Below, piece after piece: positions 24,391 to 33,556 of a stretch of 64,000 nt of DNA (its first letter is position 1; each line of letters opens with the position of its first letter). The stretch comes from Paragemmobacter straminiformis. Lineage in GTDB: Bacteria; Pseudomonadota; Alphaproteobacteria; Rhodobacterales; Rhodobacteraceae. The position numbers were made by a program, and so were the translations under genes. The stretch covers positions 337,825-401,824 of the forward strand of contig NZ_JACLQD010000005.1 in the NCBI RefSeq assembly GCF_014243445.1, read 5' to 3'. The notes beneath the pieces are model-generated. The model made no database searches. It saw only the letters and a list, made by a program, of their open reading frames with translations, and had not been told where the DNA came from.

Positions 24391-24616
24391 GGCGCTGGAA
24401 TCGCTGCGGATTCTTCGGGTCTGGGGGCCTATCCGAAAGGTTGGTGCTGAAAACTTGGGAATATGCGGGAATGCCGTTTCGGTGAGTGAAATCACTAGAT
24501 GTTGTGTGCGCTGCAAATCGTTTGCCGAGATGTGGCAATTAGGGCGGCAAAACTGGGGTCGCGTGGCGGTTTTGGCCTTGTCTTTCGGGGCGTTCGGCGG
24601 GTTTTGACCCAAAAAT

Positions 24617-24650
24617 TTCCGTTGCTTCCCATGAAATCCCGTGGCATCCC
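24617..24650 (-). promoter_or_regulatory. Putative MraZ operator boxes
   Basis: On the minus strand GGGA repeats at exact 10-bp spacing (GGGATGCCAC, GGGATTTCAT, GGGA). The plus-strand TCCC cores are at 24627-24630, 24637-24640 and 24647-24650, with a weaker fourth (TTCC) at 24617-24620. MraZ binds three or four TGGGN-type repeats spaced 10 bp. They overlap a weak promoter candidate (TTGCTT 24622-24627, CATCCC 24645-24650), consistent with autoregulation of the dcw cluster. Confidence 0.55.
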
Positions 24651-24657
24651 TTGGTCA

Positions 24658-24872
24658 TTCGATGACGGCGTGACGATCAAAGCTGGGGCAGCTCCAAGAC
24701 CCCGAACAGGCGACAGTCAGGCTCATACAGGCACCCGCTTTCATCGAACCAAGAGATCCGGCGCGCGAGCGAGCAGACATCTCCCCCAGGTGGCGCGCGT
24801 AGCTGGACGCCCAGCGATGGGACAGGCGGCGGATCGAGCAGTGGCAGCAGCTCGATCCGCCGTTCCCGTTTT
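24658..24872 (+). ncRNA. upsM: UpsM-like leader small RNA upstream of mraZ
   Basis: About 290 bp between the putative promoter and mraZ has no convincing gene. It contains a perfect 12-bp stem, GGCGGATCGAGC (24828-24839) / GCTCGATCCGCC (24850-24861), followed by GTTCCCGTTTT, which resembles a partial terminator. In R. sphaeroides the dcw cluster is preceded by a long leader yielding the about 206-nt sRNA UpsM by partial termination and RNase E processing. Position and size agree here. The ends are estimates and sequence identity to UpsM was not tested. Confidence 0.55.
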
Positions 24873-24950
24873 CAGGGTCCGGTTTTGCCGGACAGGGGCC
24901 TGAGCGGAACGAGGGACCTTTAACGGCTGCACGAAGGGGACCGGCACCAC

Positions 24951-25466
24951 ATGTCGGAGGCATTCAGAGGCGAATTCACCCAAAGGGTGGATGGGAAGGC
25001 GCGGGTTTCGATTCCCGCCGCGTTCCGTCGCGTGCTGGAAGCCGGCGACCCCGACAGCCCCCGCAAGCGCATTGTCATGGTCTATGGCGACTCGCGCCGC
25101 AAATACACCGAATGCTACACGATGGCCGGTGCCGCGGCGCTTGAGGAGAAGATCAAGAGGCTGGCGCTCGGGTCGGACCGGCGGCGGATGCTTGAACGCA
25201 ACATGATCACGCTTTCGGTTACGCTCGAGATCGATGACGACGGGCGGATCGTGCTGCCGCCCAAGGTGCGCGAGAAATGCGGCATCTCGCCCGAGGATGT
25301 GGCCAAGGGCGCCGAGGCGGTCTTTGCCGGTGCGCTGGATACGTTCCAGCTTTGGAAATCCGATGTCTATGATGCCGAAATCCTGCGGGCGGCCGAAGCG
25401 GACCTTGCCAGCCTGCCCGAAGGTGTGGACATCCTGTCGCTGCTGAGCGACGACGAAGGGGTCTGA
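24951..25466 (+). CDS. mraZ: Transcriptional regulator MraZ
   Basis: A 171-residue regulator with two SpoVT-AbrB-like MraZ half-domains: FRGEFTQRVDGKARVSIPAAFR (start, residues 4-25) and SVTLEIDDDGRIVLPPKVREK (about 87-107). MraZ is the autorepressor heading the dcw cluster. GAAGGGGA precedes the ATG. rsmH follows after 3 bp. Confidence 0.95.
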   Translation: MSEAFRGEFTQRVDGKARVSIPAAFRRVLEAGDPDSPRKRIVMVYGDSRRKYTECYTMAGAAALEEKIKRLALGSDRRRMLERNMITLSVTLEIDDDGRIVLPPKVREKCGISPEDVAKGAEAVFAGALDTFQLWKSDVYDAEILRAAEADLASLPEGVDILSLLSDDEGV

Positions 25467-25469
25467 GCC

Positions 25470-26471
25470 TTGGCCCCCAGCGATCAGAATACCGGTCGCG
25501 CCCCCCATGTTCCGGTGCTGCTGCGTCCGCTTCTGGCGGCGGTGGCCCCTGTGTCGGGCGTCTGGCTTGACGGCACTTTCGGGGCGGGCGGCTATGCGCG
25601 CGGCCTGCTTCAGGCGGGGGCGGCGCAGGTGATCGGCGTGGACCGCGACCCGCTTGCCTTGCAGATGGCCGAAAGCTGGGCGGGTGCCTATGGCGACCGG
25701 CTGCGGCTGGTGGCGGGAGAGTTCGCGCGGCTTGACGATTATGCCGGGGGGCCGCTCGACGGGGTGGTGCTGGACCTTGGCGTGTCGTCGATGCAGCTCG
25801 ATCAGGCCGAGCGGGGCTTTTCCTTCCAGAAGGACGGCCCGCTCGACATGCGGATGAGCCAGTCGGGGGAAAGCGCCGCCGATCTGGTCAATGACGCCCC
25901 GGAAGAGCTGTTGGCCGATATCCTTTACCATTACGGCGAGGAGCGCGCCTCGCGCCGGATCGCGCGGGCGATCGGGGCGGCGCGGGCGCTGGAGCCGATC
26001 ACCACCACCTTGCGGCTGGCCGAGATCGTGGCGAAATGCCTGCCGCGCCCGAAACCGGGGCAGAGCCATCCGGCGACGCGCAGCTTCCAGGCGATCCGCA
26101 TCGCGGTGAACACCGAGTTCGACCAGCTTGCCGAGGGGCTTGCCGCAGCCGAGCGGGCCTTGCGGCCGGGGGGGATGCTTGCGGTGGTGACCTTCCATTC
26201 GCTGGAGGACCGGATCGTGAAGCGGTACTTGCAGATCGCCAGCGGGACCGAGGCCAATTCCAACCGCTATGCCCCCGCGCGGGCCGACAGCGTGGCGCGG
26301 TTCGAGCTGGTCACGAAAAAGGCCGTGGGACCGGACGAGGAAGAACTGGCCGAGAACCCGCGCGCCCGCAGTGCCAAGCTGCGCGTGGCGCGGCGCACGG
26401 CGGTTGCGGCGCAAGCCATCGACGGGGCGGCGCTTGGCCTGCCCGACATCAAGAAGAAAGGACGCCGCTGA
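25470..26471 (+). CDS. rsmH: 16S rRNA (cytosine1402-N4)-methyltransferase RsmH
   Basis: A 333-residue SAM-dependent methyltransferase (formerly MraW). [10 protein letters not shown] and [14 protein letters not shown] form the SAM site, followed by [20 protein letters not shown] (split over residues 93-112) and the C-terminal [14 protein letters not shown]. The best start is TTG 25470, only 3 bp after mraZ; no suitable in-frame ATG or GTG is seen nearby. Its stop overlaps the ftsL ATG. Confidence 0.94.
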   Translation: MAPSDQNTGRAPHVPVLLRPLLAAVAPVSGVWLDGTFGAGGYARGLLQAGAAQVIGVDRDPLALQMAESWAGAYGDRLRLVAGEFARLDDYAGGPLDGVVLDLGVSSMQLDQAERGFSFQKDGPLDMRMSQSGESAADLVNDAPEELLADILYHYGEERASRRIARAIGAARALEPITTTLRLAEIVAKCLPRPKPGQSHPATRSFQAIRIAVNTEFDQLAEGLAAAERALRPGGMLAVVTFHSLEDRIVKRYLQIASGTEANSNRYAPARADSVARFELVTKKAVGPDEEELAENPRARSAKLRVARRTAVAAQAIDGAALGLPDIKKKGRR

Positions 26472-26902
26472 TGCGCCCTGTGCTTTACGTGCTGAGTTTC
26501 ATGCTGGTGATGGGGCTGGCCTTTTGGGCCTACCGCGAGAATTACGCGACCCAGCACCAGTTGAAGGACATGGGCAAGTTGCAGGACGAGATCGCCTCGT
26601 TGCGCGAGGCGCTGACCTTGCAGCGGGCGGAATGGGCCTATCTGAACCGGCCCGAGCGGCTGCGCGACCTTGCCACGGCGAATTTCGACCGTCTGGGGCT
26701 GCTGCCGCTTGAGGCCGCGCAATTCGGGGCCGCCGCCGAGGTGACCTATCCGGTCGCCTCGCCCGCGCCGGGCGAGACGGGTGAGGTCGCGCCGGAAGGT
26801 CTGTCCGAGGATTTGCCCGCAATCACCGATCCGGTCGAAGTCTCTGGCGCGCTGGCGCCCGAGACGCAGGCCGCCAAGCCGGGGGATAAGGAGTTTCCGT
26901 GA
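26471..26902 (+). CDS. ftsL: Cell division protein FtsL
   Basis: A 143-residue bitopic membrane protein. One N-terminal helix (LYVLSFMLVMGLAFWAY, residues 5-21) is followed by a coiled coil rich in heptads (LKDMGKLQDEIASLREALTL) and a proline/acidic tail. FtsL joins FtsQ/FtsB at the septum. Identification rests on topology and on its place between rsmH and ftsI. It overlaps both neighbours (TGATG at the start, GTGA at the end). Confidence 0.85.
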   Translation: MRPVLYVLSFMLVMGLAFWAYRENYATQHQLKDMGKLQDEIASLREALTLQRAEWAYLNRPERLRDLATANFDRLGLLPLEAAQFGAAAEVTYPVASPAPGETGEVAPEGLSEDLPAITDPVEVSGALAPETQAAKPGDKEFP

Positions 26903-28686
26903 TCCGCACGCCGCTTCGTCCGCTTGCCCGCATCCTTTCCGCCCGCCAGAAGGGCGAGAACCCCGACAGCATCGAGCGCGAGAACCTGCGCCTGCGCCAC
27001 GAGGCGATCCGCGACAAGAGCAGGTTGCGGTCGGAGGGGCGGTTGCTGTTCCTCGGCCTCGGGTTTCTGGCGGCGTTCTCGACCATCGGGGCGCGGATGG
27101 GGCTTTTGGCCGCGACCGAGCCGATGGAGCCGCGTGCCGCCGCCACGGGGGCCGAGATCACGGCGCAGCGGGCCGATATCACCGACCGCAATGGCCGGAT
27201 TCTGGCGACGAACATGCAGACCTATGCGCTTTATGCGCAGCCCAAGGACATGGTCGATCCGGTGCGGGTGTCGAAGGAACTGGCGGCGATCTTTCCGGAA
27301 CTGGATGCGGCCACGCTTGAGCGGCGGCTGACGGACGGGCGGTCTTTCCTGTGGATCCGCAAGGTGATGAGCCCCGAGCAGATGCAGAAGGTCCACGAGA
27401 TCGGCGATCCGGGCCTGCTGTTCGGGCCGCGCGAGATGCGGCTTTACCCCAATGGCACGCTGGCCGCGCATGTGCTGGGAGGCGCCAGTTTCGGGGCCGA
27501 GGGCGTGCAATCGGCCGAAGTGATCGGCACGGCGGGAATCGAGAAGGCGTTGGACGCACGGTTGCGCGACCCGGCGCAGGCGGGCACGCCCTTGCAACTG
27601 TCGCTTGATCTGACGTTGCAGGCGTCGATCGAGGAGCTGCTTGGCACGGGCATGAACATGCTGAACGCCAAGGGTGCGGCGGCGATCCTGATGGATGTCC
27701 ATACGGGCGAGATCCTGACGCTGGCCTCGCTTCCGGCCTTTGACCCGAACGACCGCCCGAACCCGCTGGTCAAGGGCGATGCGGGCGACAGCCCGCTGTT
27801 CAACCGCGCGGTGCAGGGTGTTTACGAGCTGGGGTCGACCTTCAAGATCTTTACCGTTGCCAATGCGATGCAACTGGGGCTGGTCACGCCCGAGACGATG
27901 ATCGACGCCAATGCGCCGATGCGGGTGGGGCGCTTCACGATCAAGGAATTCCAGAACAAGAACTACGGGCCGAAGCTGTCGGTCGAGAATATCATCGTGA
28001 AGTCGTCGAACGTGGGGACGGCGAACCTTGCCATGCTGGTGGGGGCCGAGCGGCAGGCTGCGTTCATGCAGGCCATCGGTCTGTTCGATGCGACGCCCGT
28101 GGAACTGGTCGAGGCGCCGGGGGCCAAGCCCATCGTGCCGAAGAAATGGCCCGACATCACGGTGATGACCACGGCCTACGGGCATGGCATCGCGGCAAGC
28201 CCGATGCACCTTGCCGCCGCCTATGCCACCATCGCCAATGGCGGGGTCAAGGTGACGCCGACGCTGCTGCGGGGCGGCGTGCCGCAGAACGGGCCGCGCA
28301 TTCTGAGCCAGCAGGTCGCGACCGATGCCATCCGCATGTTGCGCGGCGTGGTGCAGCACGGCACCGCGACCCTTGCCGATGTGCCGGGTTACATGGTGGC
28401 GGGCAAGACGGGCACGGCGGAAAAGCCGAACAAGGCGGGCGGCTATGACACCGACAAGGTGGTGAACACATTCGCCAGCATGTTCCCGGCGAACGATCCG
28501 AAATATGTGCTGGTCGTCACGTTGGACGAGCCTGTGGAAACCACCGGAGACACGCCGCGCCGCACGGCGGGATGGACGGCGGTGCCTGTCGCGGCCGAGA
28601 TCATCCGCCGTGTCGCCCCGCTGCTGGGCTTGCGGCCGCAGGTTGAACCTGCCCCCCTGGATGGGCTAACAGCCGTCTCGAACTAG
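26899..28686 (+). CDS. ftsI: Septal peptidoglycan transpeptidase FtsI (PBP3)
   Basis: A 595-residue class B penicillin-binding protein. A single transmembrane helix near 47-67 precedes a dimerisation domain. The transpeptidase domain has the catalytic Ser313 in STFK, SSN at 368-370 and KTGT at 503-506. GTG 26899 overlaps the ftsL stop. It crosslinks septal peptidoglycan with FtsW as the polymerase partner. Confidence 0.96.
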   Translation: MIRTPLRPLARILSARQKGENPDSIERENLRLRHEAIRDKSRLRSEGRLLFLGLGFLAAFSTIGARMGLLAATEPMEPRAAATGAEITAQRADITDRNGRILATNMQTYALYAQPKDMVDPVRVSKELAAIFPELDAATLERRLTDGRSFLWIRKVMSPEQMQKVHEIGDPGLLFGPREMRLYPNGTLAAHVLGGASFGAEGVQSAEVIGTAGIEKALDARLRDPAQAGTPLQLSLDLTLQASIEELLGTGMNMLNAKGAAAILMDVHTGEILTLASLPAFDPNDRPNPLVKGDAGDSPLFNRAVQGVYELGSTFKIFTVANAMQLGLVTPETMIDANAPMRVGRFTIKEFQNKNYGPKLSVENIIVKSSNVGTANLAMLVGAERQAAFMQAIGLFDATPVELVEAPGAKPIVPKKWPDITVMTTAYGHGIAASPMHLAAAYATIANGGVKVTPTLLRGGVPQNGPRILSQQVATDAIRMLRGVVQHGTATLADVPGYMVAGKTGTAEKPNKAGGYDTDKVVNTFASMFPANDPKYVLVVTLDEPVETTGDTPRRTAGWTAVPVAAEIIRRVAPLLGLRPQVEPAPLDGLTAVSN

Positions 28687-28697
28687 GGGAGACGGGC

Positions 28698-30191
28698 ATG
28701 TCGGGATCGGTCGAGACAGGGCAGGCGAGGCTTTCGGCGCTGGGCCTTGCGGCGCGGGGCGGGCGCGATCCGGTTCTGACGGGGCTGACGGTGGACAGCC
28801 GCGCGGTCAAGGCGGGAATGCTGTTCGCGGCATTGCCGGGTGTTGCCGTGCATGGCGCGGCCTTTGTTCCGCAGGCCTTGGCGGCGGGGGCTGCGGCGGT
28901 GCTGACCGATGCCGAGGGCGCAAGGCTGGCGGCCGGGGCGCTTGCCGCTTCGGCGGCGGCGCTGGTCGTGGCCGAGGACCCGCGCGCGGCTTTGGCGGGG
29001 GCGGCGGCACTGTGGTTCGGCGCGCAGCCCGAGGTGATGGTTGCCGTCACCGGGACGAACGGCAAGACATCGGTCGCCACTTTCGCGCGGCAGATCTGGA
29101 TGGCGCTGGGGCATAGCGCCATCAACATCGGCACCACGGGTGTCGAGGGGGCCTGGGCCGCGCCGTCGAGCCATACCACGCCCGACGCCATCACCTTGCA
29201 GCGGATGCTGGCGCAGGCTGCGGTGGCGGGGGTGAGCCATGCGGCGATGGAGGCATCATCCCACGGGTTGCACCAGCGGCGGCTGGACGGGGTGCGGCTG
29301 GCGGCGGCGGGGTTCACCAATTTCACGCAGGACCATCTGGATTACCACGGCACGATGGAGGCCTATTTCGCGGCCAAGATGGAGCTGTTCGGGCGCGTGT
29401 TGCCGCCCGATGGCGCGGTGGTGGTGAATATGAACGACCCCTTCGGGGCGCGCGTGGCCGAGATCGCGCGGGCACGGGGGCAGCGGGTGCTGGCGGTCGG
29501 GCATGGCGCGGGGTGCGAGTTGCGGATTCTGGGCCAACGCTATGACGCCACGGGGCAGGAGGTGCGGTTCTCGTGGCAAGGGCAGCCCTATCAGCTGCGG
29601 CTCAACCTGATCGGCGGGTTTCAGGCGGAAAACGTGGCTTTGGCGGCGGGACTGGTCATCGCGGCGGGCGAGGAGGCGGGGACGGTGTTCCGCGCCTTGC
29701 CGGACCTGACGGGGGTGCGCGGGCGGATGCAACTGGCCGCGACGCGGGCCAACGGGGCGGCGGTTTTCGTGGATTATGCCCATACGCCCGACGCGATCGC
29801 CACCGCGCTGCGGGCGTTGCGCCCGCATGTGATGGGGCGGCTGGTCGTCGTCTTTGGCGCGGGGGGCGACCGTGACCGCACGAAGCGGCCCCTGATGGGG
29901 GCGGCGGCGGCGGAACATGCGGATGTTGTCTTTGTGACGGATGACAACCCCCGATCCGAGGAACCCGAAGCCATCCGTGCAGAAATATTGCAAGCCTGTC
30001 CCGACGCCAACGAGGTCGGAGACCGCGCCGAAGCCATCCTGCGGGGGGTCGATGCGCTGGGCGCGGGGGATGCCTTGCTGGTGGCGGGCAAGGGGCACGA
30101 GACGGGGCAGACCATCAAGGGGCAGGTCTTTCCCTTTGACGATGTGGAACAGGCAAGCATCGCGGTCGCGGCGCTGGACGGGGTGATCTGA
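28698..30191 (+). CDS. murE: UDP-MurNAc-tripeptide synthetase (meso-DAP adding) MurE
   Basis: A 497-residue Mur ligase. The ATP-binding motif is TGTNGKTSVATF near residue 116. TTPDAITLQRML and the HAAMEASSHGL segment are also present. DNPR at residues 416-419 is the signature of meso-diaminopimelate-specific enzymes, so the wall is meso-DAP type. It ends at the A of the murF start. Confidence 0.96.
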   Translation: MSGSVETGQARLSALGLAARGGRDPVLTGLTVDSRAVKAGMLFAALPGVAVHGAAFVPQALAAGAAAVLTDAEGARLAAGALAASAAALVVAEDPRAALAGAAALWFGAQPEVMVAVTGTNGKTSVATFARQIWMALGHSAINIGTTGVEGAWAAPSSHTTPDAITLQRMLAQAAVAGVSHAAMEASSHGLHQRRLDGVRLAAAGFTNFTQDHLDYHGTMEAYFAAKMELFGRVLPPDGAVVVNMNDPFGARVAEIARARGQRVLAVGHGAGCELRILGQRYDATGQEVRFSWQGQPYQLRLNLIGGFQAENVALAAGLVIAAGEEAGTVFRALPDLTGVRGRMQLAATRANGAAVFVDYAHTPDAIATALRALRPHVMGRLVVVFGAGGDRDRTKRPLMGAAAAEHADVVFVTDDNPRSEEPEAIRAEILQACPDANEVGDRAEAILRGVDALGAGDALLVAGKGHETGQTIKGQVFPFDDVEQASIAVAALDGVI

Positions 30192-31660
30192 TGGCGCAAG
30201 ACAAGACGGCCTTGTGGACAAAGGACGCGGCAGTTGCGGCAACGGGCGGGGCCTGTGCCGTGGATTGGGTGGCCGAGGGGGTTTCCATCGACACGCGGAC
30301 GCTGAAGCGGGGCGATCTGTTCGTGGCGCTGGCGGATGTGCGCGACGGGCATGATTTCGTGGCGCAGGCGCTGGAAAAGGGTGCCGCGGCGGCGCTGGTC
30401 AGTCGCGTGCCCGAGGGCGTGGCTGCGGATGCGCCGCTTTTGGTGGTGCCGGATGTGCTGGCGGCTTTGGAGCGGCTGGGTGCCGCGGCGCGGGCGCGGA
30501 CCCGCGCGCGGGTCGTCGGTGTGACGGGGTCGGTGGGCAAGACCTCGACCAAGGAGATGTTGCGGGCCATTCTGGGCGGGCAGGGCCGCGTCCATGCCGC
30601 CGAGGCGAGTTACAACAACCATTGGGGCGTGCCGCTCACGCTGGCGCGGATGCCTGCGGACAGCGATTTCGCGGTGATCGAGATCGGGATGAACCACCCC
30701 GGCGAGATCGCGCCGCTGGCGCGGTTGGCGCGGCTGGATGTGGCGATGGTGACGACCGTGGCACCCGCGCATCTGGAAGCCTTCGAGAGTGTCGAGGGGA
30801 TCGCGCATGAGAAGGCGTCGATCATGGAGGGTTTGGTCGCGGGCGGTGTTGCCGTGCTGAATGCCGATGTGGCGACAAGCGGCATCCTGCGCGCCAAGGC
30901 CGATGCGGTGGGCGCGAGGGCGGTGATGTTCGGGGCCGATGCGGGGGCCGACTGGCGGCTGGTGTCTGTGTCGATCAGCGACGAGGCGACGGTGGTGCAG
31001 GCCGCGCGGCACGGGCAGCCGATCCTGTTCAAGGTGCTGTCGCCGGGGCGGCATTTCGCGGCCAATGCGCTGGGCGCGCTGGCCGTGGCCGAGGCGATGG
31101 GCTGCGATGCGGCGATTGCCGCCTGCGATATCGGGCGCTGGTCGCCGCCGAGCGGGCGGGGCACGCGCGAGCGGATCGTGATGGATGCGCTGGAGGACCG
31201 GGGCTTCGATCTGATCGACGATGCCTTCAACGCCAATCCGGCAAGCATGGCGGCGGCGCTGGACCTGTTGATCGGGGCGGTGCCGGAAAATGGCGTGGGG
31301 CGCGTTGCCAAGGGGCGGCGGATCGCGGTGCTGGGGGATATGCTCGAACTGGGGCCGACCGAAGGCGCCTTGCATGCCGCAATCGCGCAGCATCCGGGGC
31401 TGGAGGCGGTGGATACGATCCATTGCGTCGGGCCGCGCATCAGGGCGTTGTGGCAGGCATTGCCGCGCGGGCAGAGGGGCGAATGGGCCGAGAAGGCCGA
31501 AGAGCTTGCCCTGCGGGCGCGCAGCCTGATCGATCCGGGGGATGTGATCCTTGTCAAAGGGTCCAAGGGCATCAAGGTGAGCCTTGTCGTTGACGCCTTG
31601 CGCAAATTGGGGCAGTCGGGCCCGACGAAGGCCGCGACGAAACACATGGGGACAGAGTGA
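30191..31660 (+). CDS. murF: UDP-MurNAc-tripeptide--D-Ala-D-Ala ligase MurF
   Basis: A 489-residue Mur ligase completing the UDP-MurNAc-pentapeptide. The ATP-binding P-loop is GVTGSVGKTSTKEML (about 111-125). ASYNNHWGVPLTL and the EIGMNHPGEI motif specific to MurF are visible. Its start overlaps the murE stop by 1 bp and mraY follows immediately. Confidence 0.96.
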   Translation: MAQDKTALWTKDAAVAATGGACAVDWVAEGVSIDTRTLKRGDLFVALADVRDGHDFVAQALEKGAAAALVSRVPEGVAADAPLLVVPDVLAALERLGAAARARTRARVVGVTGSVGKTSTKEMLRAILGGQGRVHAAEASYNNHWGVPLTLARMPADSDFAVIEIGMNHPGEIAPLARLARLDVAMVTTVAPAHLEAFESVEGIAHEKASIMEGLVAGGVAVLNADVATSGILRAKADAVGARAVMFGADAGADWRLVSVSISDEATVVQAARHGQPILFKVLSPGRHFAANALGALAVAEAMGCDAAIAACDIGRWSPPSGRGTRERIVMDALEDRGFDLIDDAFNANPASMAAALDLLIGAVPENGVGRVAKGRRIAVLGDMLELGPTEGALHAAIAQHPGLEAVDTIHCVGPRIRALWQALPRGQRGEWAEKAEELALRARSLIDPGDVILVKGSKGIKVSLVVDALRKLGQSGPTKAATKHMGTE

Positions 31661-32743
31661 ATGTTTTATTGGCTGACCGCCTTTTCGGACGGGGGCGATA
31701 TCTTCAACCTGTTCCGCTATCAGACCGTGCGCGCGGGCATGGCCTTTGTCACGGCGCTGGTCTTCGGCTTCGTCTTCGGGCGGCCGCTGATCGATCTTTT
31801 GCGCCGCAAGCAGAAGAAGGGCCAGCCGATCCGCGATGACGGCCCCGCCTCGCATTTCGTCAAGGCGGGCACGCCGACGATGGGGGGGCTGTTGATCCTG
31901 TCGGCGCTGGTGGTTTCCACGCTGCTCTGGGCGCGGCTGGACAACCCCTATGTCTGGATCGTGCTGCTGGTGACGCTGGGCTTCGGGCTGATCGGTTTTG
32001 CCGATGACTATGCCAAGGTGACCAAGCAGAACACCAAGGGCGTTTCGGGGCGCGTGCGCTTTACGGCCGGGCTGGTGATTGCGGCGCTGGCGTCCTTCGC
32101 GGCGGCGAGTTTCCATCCGGCGGAACTGACGAACCAGTTGGCGCTGCCCTTCTTCAAGGATGCTCTGGTCAACCTTGGCATCCTTTTCGTGCCTTTCGGC
32201 ATGGTGGTGATCGTGGGGGCGGCCAATGCGGTGAACCTGACCGACGGTCTGGACGGGCTGGCGATCATGCCCGTGATGATCGCGGGCGGGACGCTGGGGG
32301 TGATTTCCTATGTCGTCGGGAACTACAATTTCACCGAATATCTGGGGGTGCATTTCGTGCCCGGGACGGGGGAACTGCTGATCTTCACGGCGGCCCTGTT
32401 CGGCGGAGGCCTGGGGTTCCTGTGGTATAACGCGCCGCCTGCGGCGGTGTTCATGGGGGATACCGGATCGCTTGCGCTTGGCGGCGCGCTCGGGGCGATT
32501 GCGGTCTGCACCAAGCACGAGATCGTGCTGGCCATCGTGGGCGGGCTGTTCGTGGTCGAGGCGCTGTCGGTCATCATCCAGGTGCTTTACTTCAAGCGGA
32601 CGGGGCGGCGGGTGTTCCTGATGGCGCCGATCCACCACCATTTCGAGAAGAAGGGCTGGGCCGAGCCGCAGATCGTCATCCGCTTCTGGATCATCAGCCT
32701 GATCCTTGCGCTGGCGGGGCTTGCGACGCTGAAGCTGCGCTGA
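31661..32743 (+). CDS. mraY: Phospho-N-acetylmuramoyl-pentapeptide transferase MraY
   Basis: A 360-residue integral membrane enzyme with about 10 helices that makes lipid I from UDP-MurNAc-pentapeptide and undecaprenyl phosphate. Conserved segments include [27 protein letters not shown] (Mg-binding Asp pair), [13 protein letters not shown] and the terminal [13 protein letters not shown]. It starts directly after the murF stop. Confidence 0.96.
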   Translation: MFYWLTAFSDGGDIFNLFRYQTVRAGMAFVTALVFGFVFGRPLIDLLRRKQKKGQPIRDDGPASHFVKAGTPTMGGLLILSALVVSTLLWARLDNPYVWIVLLVTLGFGLIGFADDYAKVTKQNTKGVSGRVRFTAGLVIAALASFAAASFHPAELTNQLALPFFKDALVNLGILFVPFGMVVIVGAANAVNLTDGLDGLAIMPVMIAGGTLGVISYVVGNYNFTEYLGVHFVPGTGELLIFTAALFGGGLGFLWYNAPPAAVFMGDTGSLALGGALGAIAVCTKHEIVLAIVGGLFVVEALSVIIQVLYFKRTGRRVFLMAPIHHHFEKKGWAEPQIVIRFWIISLILALAGLATLKLR

Positions 32744-32909
32744 GGCCGGTGCCGGGGGCCTGTGCCGAGGCGGGAGCCGGGGCACGAAGTTTTGCGCGCC
32801 CGCCTCTGGACAAGGGGCGGGCGGGCGCGTCTTTGGGTGCAAAGGATGCCCGCCCGATGAACCCTGCCTGCCCTATGAACCCTGCTTGCCCGAGACCCGC
32901 GCCGTGACG

Positions 32910-33461
32910 ATGGAAAGCCTGATCGCCGCCTGGGGGCTGCCCGCGCTGACCTTCGGCACGCTGTTCGAGGGGGACGCCGTCGCCTTTGTCGGCGGGTTGA
33001 TGGCGCATCGGGGATTGATAACGCCGGTCGGGGCCTGGGGGGCGGTGACGCTGGGCGGGGTGGCGGTGGACAATGCGCTGTTCCATCTGGGACGCCGTTC
33101 GGGGCAGTCGGCCTGGATGGCGCGGATGCTGGCCAAGCCCCTGGCGCTGCGCCTGCTTGGTGCCGTGGCGGCGCATCCGGTCAAGATCATCCTCGGGTTC
33201 CGCTTCGTCTGGGGCACGCGGACGGTGACGCCGCCGGTGCTGGCGGCGGCGGGGATATCGCCCCTGCTGTTTGCCGCGCTGGATGCGGTGTCGGTCGCGG
33301 TCTGGGCGGCGCTATATGTGGCGCTGGGCTACGGGTTGGGGTTGACCGTCGAGCGGCTGTGGGGCGGGTTGAGCTGGGGAGAGCATTGGGCGTTGTCGCT
33401 GGCGGCGGGGTCGATGCTGGCGGCGGGTTTGTTCGTGTTGTGGCGGCGGCGGAGCCGCTAG
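32910..33461 (+). CDS. DedA-like membrane protein
   Basis: A 183-residue membrane protein with about four to five hydrophobic segments. The N-terminal FGTLFEGDAVAFVGGLMAHRG and the FRFVWGTRTVTPPVLAAAGIS segment resemble DedA/SNARE-associated family proteins, which are implicated in lipid carrier (undecaprenyl phosphate) handling. That would fit the setting after mraY, though this is inference. The start is uncertain: GTG 32904 and TTG 32886 are in frame, and no clear ribosome binding site is seen. It is preceded by two 18-bp repeats (TGAACCCTGC..TGCCC) at 32857-32893. Confidence 0.7.
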   Translation: MESLIAAWGLPALTFGTLFEGDAVAFVGGLMAHRGLITPVGAWGAVTLGGVAVDNALFHLGRRSGQSAWMARMLAKPLALRLLGAVAAHPVKIILGFRFVWGTRTVTPPVLAAAGISPLLFAALDAVSVAVWAALYVALGYGLGLTVERLWGGLSWGEHWALSLAAGSMLAAGLFVLWRRRSR

Positions 33462-33468
33462 GGGCCTG

Positions 33469-33489
33469 CGAATTTTCTGCGAAAATTCG
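33469..33489. repeat. Single 21-bp palindrome
   Basis: Arms CGAATTTT/AAAATTCG around CTGCG, 8 bp after the DedA-like stop. Same family as the palindromes at 9666, 18724 and 40203; likely terminator. Confidence 0.6.
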
Positions 33490-33556
33490 GGCGGTGCGGG
33501 ACGGGAGGGACGGCAATGGGTTTCGGTGACGGTTTCGGCTGGCAAAGGGGGCAGGC

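Noticed and set aside
24658..24872. RNase P RNA or tmRNA upstream of mraZ
   Set aside because: The conserved RNase P core (GAGGAAAGTCC) and tmRNA ends are absent; an UpsM-like leader fits position and structure better.
24499..24903. A 134-codon plus-strand frame upstream of mraZ
   Set aside because: It spans the predicted operator and the stem-loop of the leader RNA and has no recognisable protein features.
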